The notes beneath the pieces were generated by a model, which was not told the DNA's origin, ran no database searches, and saw nothing but the letters and a program-made list of their open reading frames with translations. DNA of 16,736 bases from Nitrosopumilaceae archaeon (lineage in GTDB: Archaea; Thermoproteota; Nitrososphaeria; Nitrososphaerales; Nitrosopumilaceae), in the NCBI GenBank assembly GCA_013867245.1, contig JACENB010000147.1, positions 1-16,736 on the forward strand, in the 5' to 3' direction. Below, one piece after another: positions 7,468 through 14,970 of this stretch. Numbering within the stretch: position 1 is the stretch's first letter; the number at the start of each line of letters is the position of its first letter. The position numbers were made by a program, and so were the translations under genes.

Positions 7468-10131
7468 TTATTTTCTCTTTGATTGCTCAATTGCAGCCTG
7501 AGCTGCTGCAACAATTGCAATTGGAATTCTATGAGGTGATGCACTAACATAACTGAGTTTTGCAGCATGACAGAATTTGATTGAATCAGGGTCTCCTCCA
7601 TGTTCACCACAAATTCCAACTTCCATGTTCTTTCTTATTCCACGACCATGGGCAATTCCAATTTTAATTAGACTTCCTACACCGTTTACATCAATTGATT
7701 GGAATGGACTTCTCTCAAGTAATTCTTTTTCCATGTACTCTGGAAGGAATTTTCCTTCTACATCTTCTCTACTGAAACTAAATGTTCCTTGGGTAAGGTC
7801 ATTTGTTCCAAAACTAAAGAATTCTGCAGTAGTTGCAAGTTCATTAGCTGTAAGTGCTGCTCTTACAACCTCTATCATGGTACCGAAGTTAATTTTCAAC
7901 TTCATCTTGTTTTTAGTTTCAACTTCTTTCTTTATTCTATCATAAATTTTCTTGATGTGATTTAGTTCTGCAATACTGCTGATTTGTGGAATCATAATTT
8001 GTGGATGTGCTTTTACTTTTTGTTTTGTTAAATCGACTAATGCTTCAAATACTGCACGAATCTGCATTTCATAAATTTCAGGATATGTTACACCAACTCT
8101 GACTCCTCTATGGCCCATCATTGGGTTTACTTCAGCAAGTTCTCTTGCTCTCTTTAGGATAACTTCTGCTTTTTTGATTTCTTTAGTTGCTTTCTTTGCT
8201 TTTAGTTTCTGGATTTTTTCTGATAATTCTTCAGGATTTGGCAAGAATTCGTGTAATGGTGGATCTAATAATCTAATTGTCACCTCATATCCCTCCATTG
8301 CTTTTAGAATCTGTTTAAAGTCACTTTTTTGTAATTGGCCCAATTTCTTGAGTACTTTTGCTCTTTTCTCAGCATTTTCAGCCATGATCATATCTACAAA
8401 CAAGCCGATTCTGTCATTTGCGTTGAACATTCTCTCTGTTCTACACAATCCAATACCTTGACCTCCAAACTTTCTAGCAAGTTTTGCTGCCTCTGGTGTG
8501 TCAGCATTTGCTCTGATTCCTAGAGTTTTGGTTTTTTGTGCCCAATCTAGAATTTGTTCAAAGTCTTTTGTTACTTTTGGCTCTACAGTTGGAACTTCTC
8601 CAATGAATACTGTTCCAACACTTCCATTAATTGAAATTGTTTCTCCTTCTTTTACGGTTTTACCGTTTGCATTACATGTGTTCTTATCATAATCAATCTT
8701 TAATTCTGCACATCCTACAATACATGGCTTGCCCATTCCTCTTGAAACAATAGCTGCATGAGATGATTTTCCACCTAAACTAGTCAATACTCCTTCTGAT
8801 GAAAAGAATGCTGGAACATCTTCAGGTTTTGTTTCTTTTCTGATTAAGATTACTTTCTTTCCTGCTTCTCCTAGTTCAATTGCTTTTTTGACATCAAACA
8901 CTGCAATTCCACTTGCTGCACCTGGTGATGCTGCAATTCCTTTTGCCAATTGCTTGAAATTCTTTAGTTTTGATTCATCCATTGTTCTGTGAAGTAATGC
9001 TTCTAGCTGTTGTGCTGGAATTCTTGTTAGTGCTTTATTTTTGTCAATTAATTTTTCTTTTACCATATCTACTGATGTTTTAACTAGTGCTCCTGCACTC
9101 ATCTTTGCAGTTCTTGTTTGCAACAAGTAGAATTTGCCTTGCTCAATTGTAAACTCAATATCTTGTGGTTCTCTGAAGTGTTTTTCTAATTTGGAGCATG
9201 CATCGCTTAATTCCTTGTGAGATTTTGGCATCTCTTTTTTTAGTAATGCAACATTTTTTCCAGTTCTAACACCTGCAACAACGTCTTCACCTTGTGCATT
9301 GATTAGATATTCTCCTTCAATCTCTTTTTTACCATTATGTCCATTTCTTGTAAAGACTACACCTGTAGCACTATCATCTCCCATGTTTCCAAATACCATA
9401 GTGACAACGTTTACTGCAGTTCCATTTGCGATATCTTTTGTAATGTTGTTTTTCTCACGATAAACAATTGCTCTTTCTCCCATCCAACTTTTGAATACTG
9501 CCTCAATTGCTAATCCTAGTTGTTCATTAGGAGAATCTGGAAATTTTCTTTTGGTGTGGTTTTCACAGATTTTCTTGTACTCTGATACGATTTTCTTTAG
9601 TGATTGTACGTTTAGTTGACTGTCATCTTTTACCTTTTGTTTGGTTTTTGCAGATTCTAGTACATGATCAAATTTTTCATCATTTACTCCAAATACAACT
9701 TTACCAAATAATTGAATAAATCTTCGATATGAATCCCATGCAAATCGTGGGTTCTTAGTCTGTGTTGCTAGCCCTTCTACTGTTTTTTCATTTAATCCTA
9801 AATTCAAAATTGTATCCATCATACCTGGCATTGAAATTGCTGCACCAGATCTTACTGATACTAGTAATGGATTCTTTGTTGAATTCCATTTCTTTCCTGT
9901 CTTTTTTTCAATTTTCTCAATGTTTTTCATTACTGATGGCATGACATCCTTTGGAAGTTTTCGATTATTTTCATAATACTTGTTACAAACCTCAGTTGTG
10001 ATTGTAAATCCTGGAGGTACTGGTAGTTTTAGTCTAGTCATCTCGCTTAAACCGGCTCCTTTTCCGCCTAGAAGCATCCTTTGTTTACTATCTGCCTCTT
10101 CAAATGCATAAACTGGTTTTGTTTTTGCCAT
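7468..10131 (-). CDS. ppdK: Pyruvate, phosphate dikinase
   Basis: An 887-residue enzyme that reversibly converts pyruvate, ATP and phosphate to phosphoenolpyruvate, AMP and pyrophosphate; in an autotroph it mainly feeds gluconeogenesis. Domains in order: N-terminal ATP-grasp nucleotide domain (about 1-340) with GGKGAGLSEM (22-31) and RSGAAISMPGMMDTILN (94-110); central swivelling phosphohistidine domain with LTSLGGKSSHAAIVSRGMGKPC, catalytic His458; and C-terminal PEP/pyruvate TIM barrel (about 520-880) with RTERMF (564-569), FGTNDLTQ (774-781) and CGEHGG, where Cys841 is the catalytic acid. Presence of the full nucleotide domain and the SGA...GMMDT pattern distinguishes it from PEP synthase. 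Length is normal for PPDK (about 870-900). It lies 27 bases downstream of triosephosphate isomerase on the same strand and has its own TATA-like box, so it may be transcribed both alone and from upstream. Confidence 0.97.
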   Translation of the reverse strand: MAKTKPVYAFEEADSKQRMLLGGKGAGLSEMTRLKLPVPPGFTITTEVCNKYYENNRKLPKDVMPSVMKNIEKIEKKTGKKWNSTKNPLLVSVRSGAAISMPGMMDTILNLGLNEKTVEGLATQTKNPRFAWDSYRRFIQLFGKVVFGVNDEKFDHVLESAKTKQKVKDDSQLNVQSLKKIVSEYKKICENHTKRKFPDSPNEQLGLAIEAVFKSWMGERAIVYREKNNITKDIANGTAVNVVTMVFGNMGDDSATGVVFTRNGHNGKKEIEGEYLINAQGEDVVAGVRTGKNVALLKKEMPKSHKELSDACSKLEKHFREPQDIEFTIEQGKFYLLQTRTAKMSAGALVKTSVDMVKEKLIDKNKALTRIPAQQLEALLHRTMDESKLKNFKQLAKGIAASPGAASGIAVFDVKKAIELGEAGKKVILIRKETKPEDVPAFFSSEGVLTSLGGKSSHAAIVSRGMGKPCIVGCAELKIDYDKNTCNANGKTVKEGETISINGSVGTVFIGEVPTVEPKVTKDFEQILDWAQKTKTLGIRANADTPEAAKLARKFGGQGIGLCRTERMFNANDRIGLFVDMIMAENAEKRAKVLKKLGQLQKSDFKQILKAMEGYEVTIRLLDPPLHEFLPNPEELSEKIQKLKAKKATKEIKKAEVILKRARELAEVNPMMGHRGVRVGVTYPEIYEMQIRAVFEALVDLTKQKVKAHPQIMIPQISSIAELNHIKKIYDRIKKEVETKNKMKLKINFGTMIEVVRAALTANELATTAEFFSFGTNDLTQGTFSFSREDVEGKFLPEYMEKELLERSPFQSIDVNGVGSLIKIGIAHGRGIRKNMEVGICGEHGGDPDSIKFCHAAKLSYVSASPHRIPIAIVAAAQAAIEQSKRK

Positions 10132-10154
10132 GCAAGAATGCGTAAATTTTTTGG

Positions 10155-10163
10155 CTTTTTAAA
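10155..10163 (-). promoter_or_regulatory. TATA-like box for ppdK, overlapping the tpiA stop
   Basis: Reads GTTTAAAAA/TTTAAAAAG on the minus strand, centred about 28 bases before the ppdK ATG at 10131, and includes the TAA stop codon of the upstream isomerase gene. It predicts a leaderless or nearly leaderless ppdK transcript. Confidence 0.45.
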
Positions 10164-10815
10164 CTAATGCCTTGGCAAATTCAGAAATTATTTTGTCCCA
10201 ATTCTTTGCTTTGATGATGCCACTTGCAACGAGGATCCCTTTTGATCCTAATTCTACTGCTTTTGAAACATCTTGTCCTGAGACAATTCCTGCTCCGCAA
10301 AGAAGTTTTGTGTTGTTATTTGCACTCTTTACTGCATTTGCAGCCTTTGTGATCAATTCTGGCCTCTCAGTTGATACTGCTTTTCCTGAACCGATAAGCT
10401 CTGGAGGCTCTATTGCAATATAATTTGGATTTAGTTTGGCATACTTTCTTGCTTCTGCTACATCTTTTACACAAACAATTGAAGTCATTTTCAATTCTTT
10501 TAGTTTTGATACAAGTTTTGTGATCTCTTTTGCTGAAATTCTATGTTCACTATGATTGATTAGGGAACCATTCACTTTGGATTTTTTTAACAATTCTGGA
10601 ATCACAAAACCTGTCGTGCTTCCTACTTTGGAGTCATCAACATGTTGTGCAAGAATTGGAATTGAACTACTTGCAACTAGTCCAATCAAATGTTGGGGTG
10701 GACAAATTGCAATTTTTACTTTAAATTTTTTAGATATTTTTTCAGCAGTCTTTACAAATTCGATAATCTTTTCTCCTGAAATCTCTTCATAATTTTTGCA
10801 ATTAATTACAAACAT
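10159..10815 (-). CDS. tpiA: Triosephosphate isomerase, archaeal type
   Basis: A 218-residue TIM barrel, shorter than the bacterial/eukaryal enzyme (about 250) and matching the compact archaeal form, which is usually tetrameric. It interconverts glyceraldehyde 3-phosphate and dihydroxyacetone phosphate in gluconeogenesis. Asn5 and Lys7 (INCKNY) are the substrate-binding pair, His88 in INHSEHR is the catalytic electrophile, and Glu136 in AIEPPELIGSG is the catalytic base followed by flexible loop 6. CGAGIVSGQD (173-182) and ILVASGII (194-201) form the phosphate-binding end. The order and spacing are canonical. The gene precedes ppdK on the same strand, grouping two gluconeogenic steps. A TATA-like box about 28 bases upstream of the ATG, in the 39-base gap after the SemiSWEET stop, suggests a separate short-leader promoter. 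Confidence 0.96.
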   Translation of the reverse strand: MFVINCKNYEEISGEKIIEFVKTAEKISKKFKVKIAICPPQHLIGLVASSSIPILAQHVDDSKVGSTTGFVIPELLKKSKVNGSLINHSEHRISAKEITKLVSKLKELKMTSIVCVKDVAEARKYAKLNPNYIAIEPPELIGSGKAVSTERPELITKAANAVKSANNNTKLLCGAGIVSGQDVSKAVELGSKGILVASGIIKAKNWDKIISEFAKALV

Positions 10816-10837
10816 CTTTCTTTGAACCTTCTTACAT

Positions 10838-10847
10838 TGTATTTAAT
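10838..10847 (-). promoter_or_regulatory. TATA-like box for tpiA
   Basis: Reads ATTAAATACA on the minus strand, centred about 28 bases before the ATG at 10815. The surrounding gap is strongly AT-rich with further ATTAAA repeats, so the exact box is uncertain, but the spacing again fits a near-leaderless start. Confidence 0.45.
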
Positions 10848-10854
10848 CTTTAAT

Positions 10855-11136
10855 TTAATTTCTTAATCTGTTATCGTATATCTTCTTCATAGCTAATACT
10901 ATCATCATCAAGGCAATTGCAGCTACATTTGTTCCGATGATAAAGACATCTTCAACTATAACTCCATAAATCAACCACAAAATAGCTCCTGCTGATATGA
11001 ATATCATTAAAAATTTTGAGACATCTTTGAGGCTTTTTGTTTTGTATCCTTTGTAGATTTGTTCAACCCATCCTGTCAGAATCAAAATACCTGCAGCTAC
11101 TCCTAAAATTGTTAGTAGGGTTCCGTCAACTTCCAT
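10855..11136 (-). CDS. SemiSWEET-like (MtN3/PQ-loop) membrane protein
   Basis: A 93-residue protein with three predicted membrane helices (about 7-24, 38-59, 63-84), the triple-helix bundle of SemiSWEETs, which dimerise to form small-sugar uniporters. Family features: the basic loop QIYKGYKTKSLKDVS after helix 1, WLIYG (54-58) in helix 2, and Asn70 in GTNVAAIAL of helix 3, equivalent to the pocket Trp and Asn. The usual Pro-Gln pair in helix 1 is Glu-Gln (25-26) here. The real substrate is unknown. The gene starts 9 bases after the polB stop on the same strand, with GTGA as a Shine-Dalgarno-like element 9 bases before ATG, so it is the tail of the dCMP deaminase-polB unit. Family assignment is good, sugar transport is inference. 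Confidence 0.85.
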   Translation of the reverse strand: MEVDGTLLTILGVAAGILILTGWVEQIYKGYKTKSLKDVSKFLMIFISAGAILWLIYGVIVEDVFIIGTNVAAIALMMIVLAMKKIYDNRLRN

Positions 11137-11145
11137 TTTATCTCA

Positions 11146-13704
11146 CTAATTCCAGAAAAATTCGTCCAATCCTGTTTGTTTTGGTTTTCCTAAGATTGTA
11201 TCAAAGTCCAAATCCATTGATGATGTGATTTGTTCTAGTGTTGATTCCATAAATTCCATGTATTTTTTAGAGTCAATTTCTTCTTTTTTTGCCATTTCTA
11301 CAGGCTTGACTCCTGGTTTGTTTAGGATTTTGATGTAGGAAATTCTGTCTCCTTTCTTTATTTCTCGTATGGTTTCAAGTTGTTTTGCAGCACGTATGTG
11401 CTGTGGAATTGTTTTTGTGTATTCAGATGGCGCTTTACTAAGCATAACATTGAATGTCAAATCTTCTAATGGTATCTCTTTTGCTTCTACTTTTTTACCA
11501 CACGTCGCAATTTTTTCAGAAATCTCTTTCTTTGCTTTCTCGAAATCTTCTACCGTTTGTACTTCTGACAATACATCAAGTAATTCGTAAAATAATTTTT
11601 TGATAAATGGTGGGGTGTGTGATTTTTTTCCTGTAAGACCTTTAACATCTACCTTTCCTTCTTTTGTAACTCCAAGATAGTTTTTCTTTCTGTTACTTAG
11701 TACACAATATCTGTATGTTTTATCAATCTCTAAATCTACTCCATGATCTTTTTTTGCTTGCTCAATAACTGTTTGAATTTGTTCTTTAGTTGGATTTTTG
11801 ATAAATAGTGAATCAGTATCTCCATAAAGAACTTCGATTCCAGTGGCCTCACATTTTTTGATTGTCTCTAAAATTGTGTGTCTTCCAATTGCAGTAGTAG
11901 CTTCTGCTGCTGGTAGAAAATACAATGGGAATATTTCTGCTCCCATTACCCCATAACTGGCGTTTAGAATTACCTTAAGTGCTTGACTGACAACAGTGTA
12001 TTGTTGTCTTTGTTCATCAGTAAGTGTCTCTTTTTTTGATAGACTCTTGTAGTAATTCACCCTCAAATCTCTTAGCGAACCAATAATCATTGATGTTAAT
12101 CCATTCTTCTTTGAGCAAGTCCAGTGATTTGTTCCTGGAACTGCATTTTTCTTACAATCCTCATGTGGACATCTTACCGTTTCATATGATAGGTTTCTGA
12201 CTTTGATTATACTTGGATATAGACTGGCAAAGTCCATTACAACTACATCAAAGTGAATTCCTTCTTTTGGTTCTACAACTAGGCCTCCTCTGTATTTCTT
12301 ATCTTTGATAACTGCATCTGACATTACTCCTTCTGATCGTCTTTCAAGTTCCTGACGTTTTGGAATTAGACAATTTCTCTTTCTATGTTCATAATACAAC
12401 AGACTACGAATCCATTGTGATACTCCCATTCTTGCAATATCGTCAATTGGCATTCTTCCAATCCTTGAAATAATTACTAGTAACTGCATCAACAATTCAT
12501 TGTTAAAGCTTGTAAGTTCGTATGTTAGTAAGGCATCATTGTAACAATAGTTTGCAGTCTGATAGAGTGTTAATTGGTCAAATTCTAATCCATAGTCTAT
12601 TTTCTCTTTTCCAAGTAGTGCCTTTGAAACTTCATTTAACGAAAAATTTGTATATTTTTGGCTAAAGGCATAGATTTGAAATGATCTGTTTGAAAATGTT
12701 CTATACAAATCAAGATGAACTCCTTGTTTGAGTGTAGCAGAGTCTCTCATCATGTAAAATGGATTTTCAGAATTTTTTATTCCCAATCTTTCTGCTCTGT
12801 TATACAAGTATGGTAAATCAAACTCATCACCATTGTATGTTACAACAAATGGAAATTCTTTGATTATGTTAAATGCGTCATGAATCATCTCTTTTTCTTT
12901 GTCTAGATCATAAAATGTCACTTTGATGTTTTGGTCCAATTCGTTGGTACCTTGTTCAGTTCCCTCTGTTTTGAGCACAAAAATCTGGTCAAATCCATCA
13001 GATCCTTTCATTCCAATTGCAGTGACCTTTTTTTCCGCAATTTTTGGGTCTGGAATTCTTCCAATCTCTGCTTCAACTTCAATATCTACACTGAGTCTTT
13101 TTATTTTTGGAATTGGTTGATTTAGCAAATCTGCCCATTCTGAAACAAACTTTTTGAATTCTTCAGCATCTACCATGCTTTCACTATCTACTTTATCCCA
13201 CAACAAACTCTTCAGAGCAATTTTTACTTCATCAGAAATCTCCAAGTCATGTGATTGGATTTTTCCATCTTTAATCTCATAATATTTTCCAACTATTAGT
13301 TTTCTATCGTATAGATAATTCTCATAGTATTTGATGTCCGACTCCCATGTCTCTATTACGTTTCTAATACTCTTATCGCCTGCAGTTCCACCAATAGCCA
13401 AAGGATCTGCCACTGTAATCTTTGACATGTCAATTTCTTTATCTTTCATCAAATCGTAACGTTGAACTGTTTTAATTTCTAGAACGTCATCTCTTTCCTG
13501 AAGAAACTCTAATTCATCAGGTGCTAATCGTGAATAACAGTATGGTTTGTGACCAATTTCATCTTTCCATAAAAATAATTTTTGAGATTCTGGTTCATAG
13601 AATTTTAAAACTGCTGATTTTGAATTGTTATCATATGTAGCTGATACTAACATGGATGGTGGCATCGATTCAATTTTTTTGGTTTCTTCCATGTTAACTT
13701 GCAT
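11146..13704 (-). CDS. polB: Family B DNA polymerase (PolB, replicative type)
   Basis: An 852-residue proofreading DNA polymerase. Exonuclease motifs: Exo I DIE at 207-209, Exo II NGDEFD at 291-296, Exo III YCYND at 386-390. Polymerase motifs: A DFASLYPSII (491-500), B KVILNASYG (577-585), C YGDTDS (627-632). All catalytic acids are present, so both activities should be intact. Cys512, Cys517 and Cys530 in a fingers-side insert resemble the Cys cluster of some PolB1-like enzymes, which often has four cysteines; only three are apparent. The C-terminus ends QTGLDEFF then WN (843-852), a textbook PIP box for binding PCNA. The gene starts 4 bases after the dCMP deaminase stop; GATGAT lies just before the ATG. 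An alternative start is Met5 (13692). It probably acts in chromosome replication alongside the lineage's PolD, or in repair. Confidence 0.97.
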   Translation of the reverse strand: MQVNMEETKKIESMPPSMLVSATYDNNSKSAVLKFYEPESQKLFLWKDEIGHKPYCYSRLAPDELEFLQERDDVLEIKTVQRYDLMKDKEIDMSKITVADPLAIGGTAGDKSIRNVIETWESDIKYYENYLYDRKLIVGKYYEIKDGKIQSHDLEISDEVKIALKSLLWDKVDSESMVDAEEFKKFVSEWADLLNQPIPKIKRLSVDIEVEAEIGRIPDPKIAEKKVTAIGMKGSDGFDQIFVLKTEGTEQGTNELDQNIKVTFYDLDKEKEMIHDAFNIIKEFPFVVTYNGDEFDLPYLYNRAERLGIKNSENPFYMMRDSATLKQGVHLDLYRTFSNRSFQIYAFSQKYTNFSLNEVSKALLGKEKIDYGLEFDQLTLYQTANYCYNDALLTYELTSFNNELLMQLLVIISRIGRMPIDDIARMGVSQWIRSLLYYEHRKRNCLIPKRQELERRSEGVMSDAVIKDKKYRGGLVVEPKEGIHFDVVVMDFASLYPSIIKVRNLSYETVRCPHEDCKKNAVPGTNHWTCSKKNGLTSMIIGSLRDLRVNYYKSLSKKETLTDEQRQQYTVVSQALKVILNASYGVMGAEIFPLYFLPAAEATTAIGRHTILETIKKCEATGIEVLYGDTDSLFIKNPTKEQIQTVIEQAKKDHGVDLEIDKTYRYCVLSNRKKNYLGVTKEGKVDVKGLTGKKSHTPPFIKKLFYELLDVLSEVQTVEDFEKAKKEISEKIATCGKKVEAKEIPLEDLTFNVMLSKAPSEYTKTIPQHIRAAKQLETIREIKKGDRISYIKILNKPGVKPVEMAKKEEIDSKKYMEFMESTLEQITSSMDLDFDTILGKPKQTGLDEFFWN

Positions 13705-13708
13705 TTTA

Positions 13709-14230
13709 TCATCCAGAATTGTATTTGTTAACTAGTTCTTGCGCCCACTTTGCAATTTTTGTTTTATCCAATTGAATGACTTCTACTCCTGCCTCTTTTA
13801 GCAAGTCAAAATCTGTTTCTGGATAAGAGTCAAGACATACAAATTTTCTAATCCCAATTGTAATTGCCATTTTGGTGCATTCTAGGCATGGAACAAATGT
13901 GGTGTATAGAATTGCCCCTTCAATCCCTGCCTCTATTCCTAATATTGCACAATGCATTATTGCATTAGCTTCAGCATGATTGCAAAGACATCTGTCAAGC
14001 GATGCACCTGATTCAATTTTTCCTTCCATTCTTAATTGACATCTCTTACAACCTCCATCAAAACAATTTTTGATTCCAGGTGGTGTTCCATTGTAACCTG
14101 TTGCTAACTGTCTGTGATTCCTAACAATGACTGCTCCTACTTGTCTTGTTACACAGTTTGAACGCAATTTTGCAAGCTCTGCTTGCAACATAAAATACTC
14201 GTCCCAATTTGGTCTCTCAAAAGTACTCAA
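13709..14230 (-). CDS. Zinc-dependent dCMP deaminase
   Basis: A cytidine/deoxycytidylate deaminase that would turn dCMP into dUMP for thymidylate synthesis. Zinc site: HAEANAI (His85, catalytic Glu87) and PCLECTK (Cys115, Cys118). Extra Cys residues in CFDGGCKRC and CLC before the HAE motif resemble the second structural zinc site of T4-type dCMP deaminases. The frame extends upstream to a GTG at 14266, but I prefer the TTG at 14230 (173 residues): a CATATATTG box (14252-14260) is centred 26 bases before it, and the conserved protein begins about there (STFERPNWDEYF). The longer 185-residue form would place that TATA box inside the gene. It is 4 bases upstream of polB on the same strand, coupling precursor supply with DNA synthesis. 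dCMP specificity is inferred from length and motif layout. Confidence 0.92.
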   Translation of the reverse strand: MSTFERPNWDEYFMLQAELAKLRSNCVTRQVGAVIVRNHRQLATGYNGTPPGIKNCFDGGCKRCQLRMEGKIESGASLDRCLCNHAEANAIMHCAILGIEAGIEGAILYTTFVPCLECTKMAITIGIRKFVCLDSYPETDFDLLKEAGVEVIQLDKTKIAKWAQELVNKYNSG

Positions 14231-14251
14231 CAACAGTCCTGTTTGTCTGTT

Positions 14252-14260
14252 CAATATATG
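14252..14260 (-). promoter_or_regulatory. TATA box for dCMP deaminase-polB unit
   Basis: Reads CATATATTG on the minus strand, the best TATA match in this stretch. The usual spacing puts the transcription start at about 14230, on a TTG codon of the deaminase frame, which is why that codon is chosen as start. A second AT-rich candidate, AAATTTAAC at 14268-14276, would fit a start inside the longer frame less well. Confidence 0.5.
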
Positions 14261-14320
14261 GATCACGTTAAATTTTGATTTTTTGCGATCAATACATTCA
14301 TGCAGAATCTGTCCACAAAC

Positions 14321-14330
14321 TTCTTTAACA
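14321..14330 (+). promoter_or_regulatory. TATA-like box for small basic protein gene
   Basis: TTCTTTAACA is centred about 25 bases before the ATG at 14351, predicting a leaderless mRNA and favouring that start over upstream in-frame ATGs at 14300 and 14330. Weak match. Confidence 0.35.
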
Positions 14331-14350
14331 TGTTCTCAATTGTGGATTTG

Positions 14351-14539
14351 ATGGCAAACTATACAGCCGAAGTAAACGCTATTCACAAAAAATTTAACGA
14401 TGCTGTAAAAAAAGCAAAGACCAAAAAATCTTTGAACAAAGCATACAGCGTTCATAAAAAAGCACATGAGCGATTACTCAAAAAGCACCTCCGTGAGGAG
14501 ACTGCTATGATTAACAAAGCAAAGAAAAAACTAGATTAA
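14351..14539 (+). CDS. Small, lysine-rich basic protein of unknown function
   Basis: I do not recognise a family. The 62-residue product (start ATG at 14351; the frame also has ATGs at 14300 and 14330) is nearly all helix-forming and about a quarter lysine, with clusters KKAKTKK and KAKKK, several His, and no cysteine or hydrophobic membrane stretch. It could form one or two amphipathic helices that bind nucleic acid or an acidic partner, but no motif proves this. It is divergent from the dCMP deaminase-polB unit and converges on an acidic small gene, with only 16 bases between the two stop codons. A strong T-rich stretch follows the stop, supporting a real transcription unit. Function unknown. 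Confidence 0.7.
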   Translation: MANYTAEVNAIHKKFNDAVKKAKTKKSLNKAYSVHKKAHERLLKKHLREETAMINKAKKKLD

Positions 14540-14569
14540 TCTTCTTTCTTATTTTTTATTTTTTATTTA
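14540..14569 (+). terminator. T-rich probable terminator after the small basic gene
   Basis: From the stop codon onward the plus strand reads as T-runs of 5-6 separated by A (TATTTTTTATTTTTTATTT). This is the clearest archaeal-style T-tract in the window and overlaps the last codons of the convergent gene. Confidence 0.5.
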
Positions 14570-14798
14570 GATTTTGAACCAATTCCAGGAATTTGTCAAT
14601 TATGATTTTTGGCTGTGAGTCTGCTAATGCCAGCATTGCTCTTCCCATTTCAGAAATTATTGCTTGTTGTTCTGGAGTAAGATCTTTTTTGATTAATTCG
14701 TATTTTTCTAATTGCTCTTCAACTATTCTCCAATTGGGATCCTTGTTTAAAGACTCTAACAATGATTGAAAATATTCTTCATTGGGATTTTCACTCAT
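14556..14798 (-). CDS. Small acidic protein of unknown function
   Basis: I do not recognise a family. The preferred start at 14798 gives an 80-residue soluble product (MSENPNEEYFQSLL...), mainly helical and acidic in its first half, with the segment NWRIVEEQLEKYELIKKDLTP in the middle and an amphipathic C-terminal helix IIIDKFLELVQNL. An in-frame ATG two codons earlier (14804) is the alternative; a TTTTTAT box centred near 14824 sits 26 bases before 14798 and therefore favours the shorter form. No cysteine, membrane segment or metal motif is seen. It converges on the small basic gene and is divergent from the helicase. Its opposite charge to that neighbour invites, but does not show, an interaction. 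Confidence 0.68.
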   Translation of the reverse strand: MSENPNEEYFQSLLESLNKDPNWRIVEEQLEKYELIKKDLTPEQQAIISEMGRAMLALADSQPKIIIDKFLELVQNLNKK

Positions 14799-14818
14799 AT
14801 TCATATCTGAGCATAATT

Positions 14819-14827
14819 GGATAAAAA
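14819..14827 (-). promoter_or_regulatory. TATA-like box for small acidic protein gene
   Basis: Reads TTTTTATCC on the minus strand. Distance to the ATG at 14798 is about 26 bases, predicting a leaderless transcript starting on that ATG. The remaining part of the 14805-14970 gap shows nothing else I can name. Confidence 0.35.
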
Positions 14828-14934
14828 TGGAGTTGTTTTTCTAATTTCTAGTGGAAAATTGTATGTTCTAGGCACGAATTTCTGGAAAATCGAAACTAGA
14901 TGGTACACATTTGTCAATGCATAACTACACGAAA

Positions 14935-14953
14935 GCATAAAATCAATAAATTA
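14935..14953 (+). promoter_or_regulatory. AT-rich promoter region of helicase gene
   Basis: Two overlapping TATA-like candidates, GCATAAAATC (centre about 14939) and AATAAATTA (centre about 14949), lie 32 and 22 bases before the TTG at 14971. Either would give a short or absent leader; the sequence does not decide between them. Confidence 0.35.
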
Positions 14954-14970
14954 CAAATTTTCATTATACG

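Noticed and set aside
7577..9944. Several plus-strand open frames of 60-122 codons inside the ppdK region
   Set aside because: They lie wholly antisense to a complete, motif-rich dikinase, show no domain or composition of their own, and have no start signals; long shadow frames are expected opposite an AT-rich gene.
14351..14798. Small convergent gene pair considered as a toxin-antitoxin module
   Set aside because: Such modules are normally co-directional and overlapping, and neither protein has a recognisable toxin or antitoxin fold or motif.
14805..14970. 166-base intergenic stretch considered as a small RNA or tRNA gene
   Set aside because: No cloverleaf, C/D-box pair or stable GC-rich hairpin could be found; apart from promoter-like AT stretches at both ends it shows nothing.
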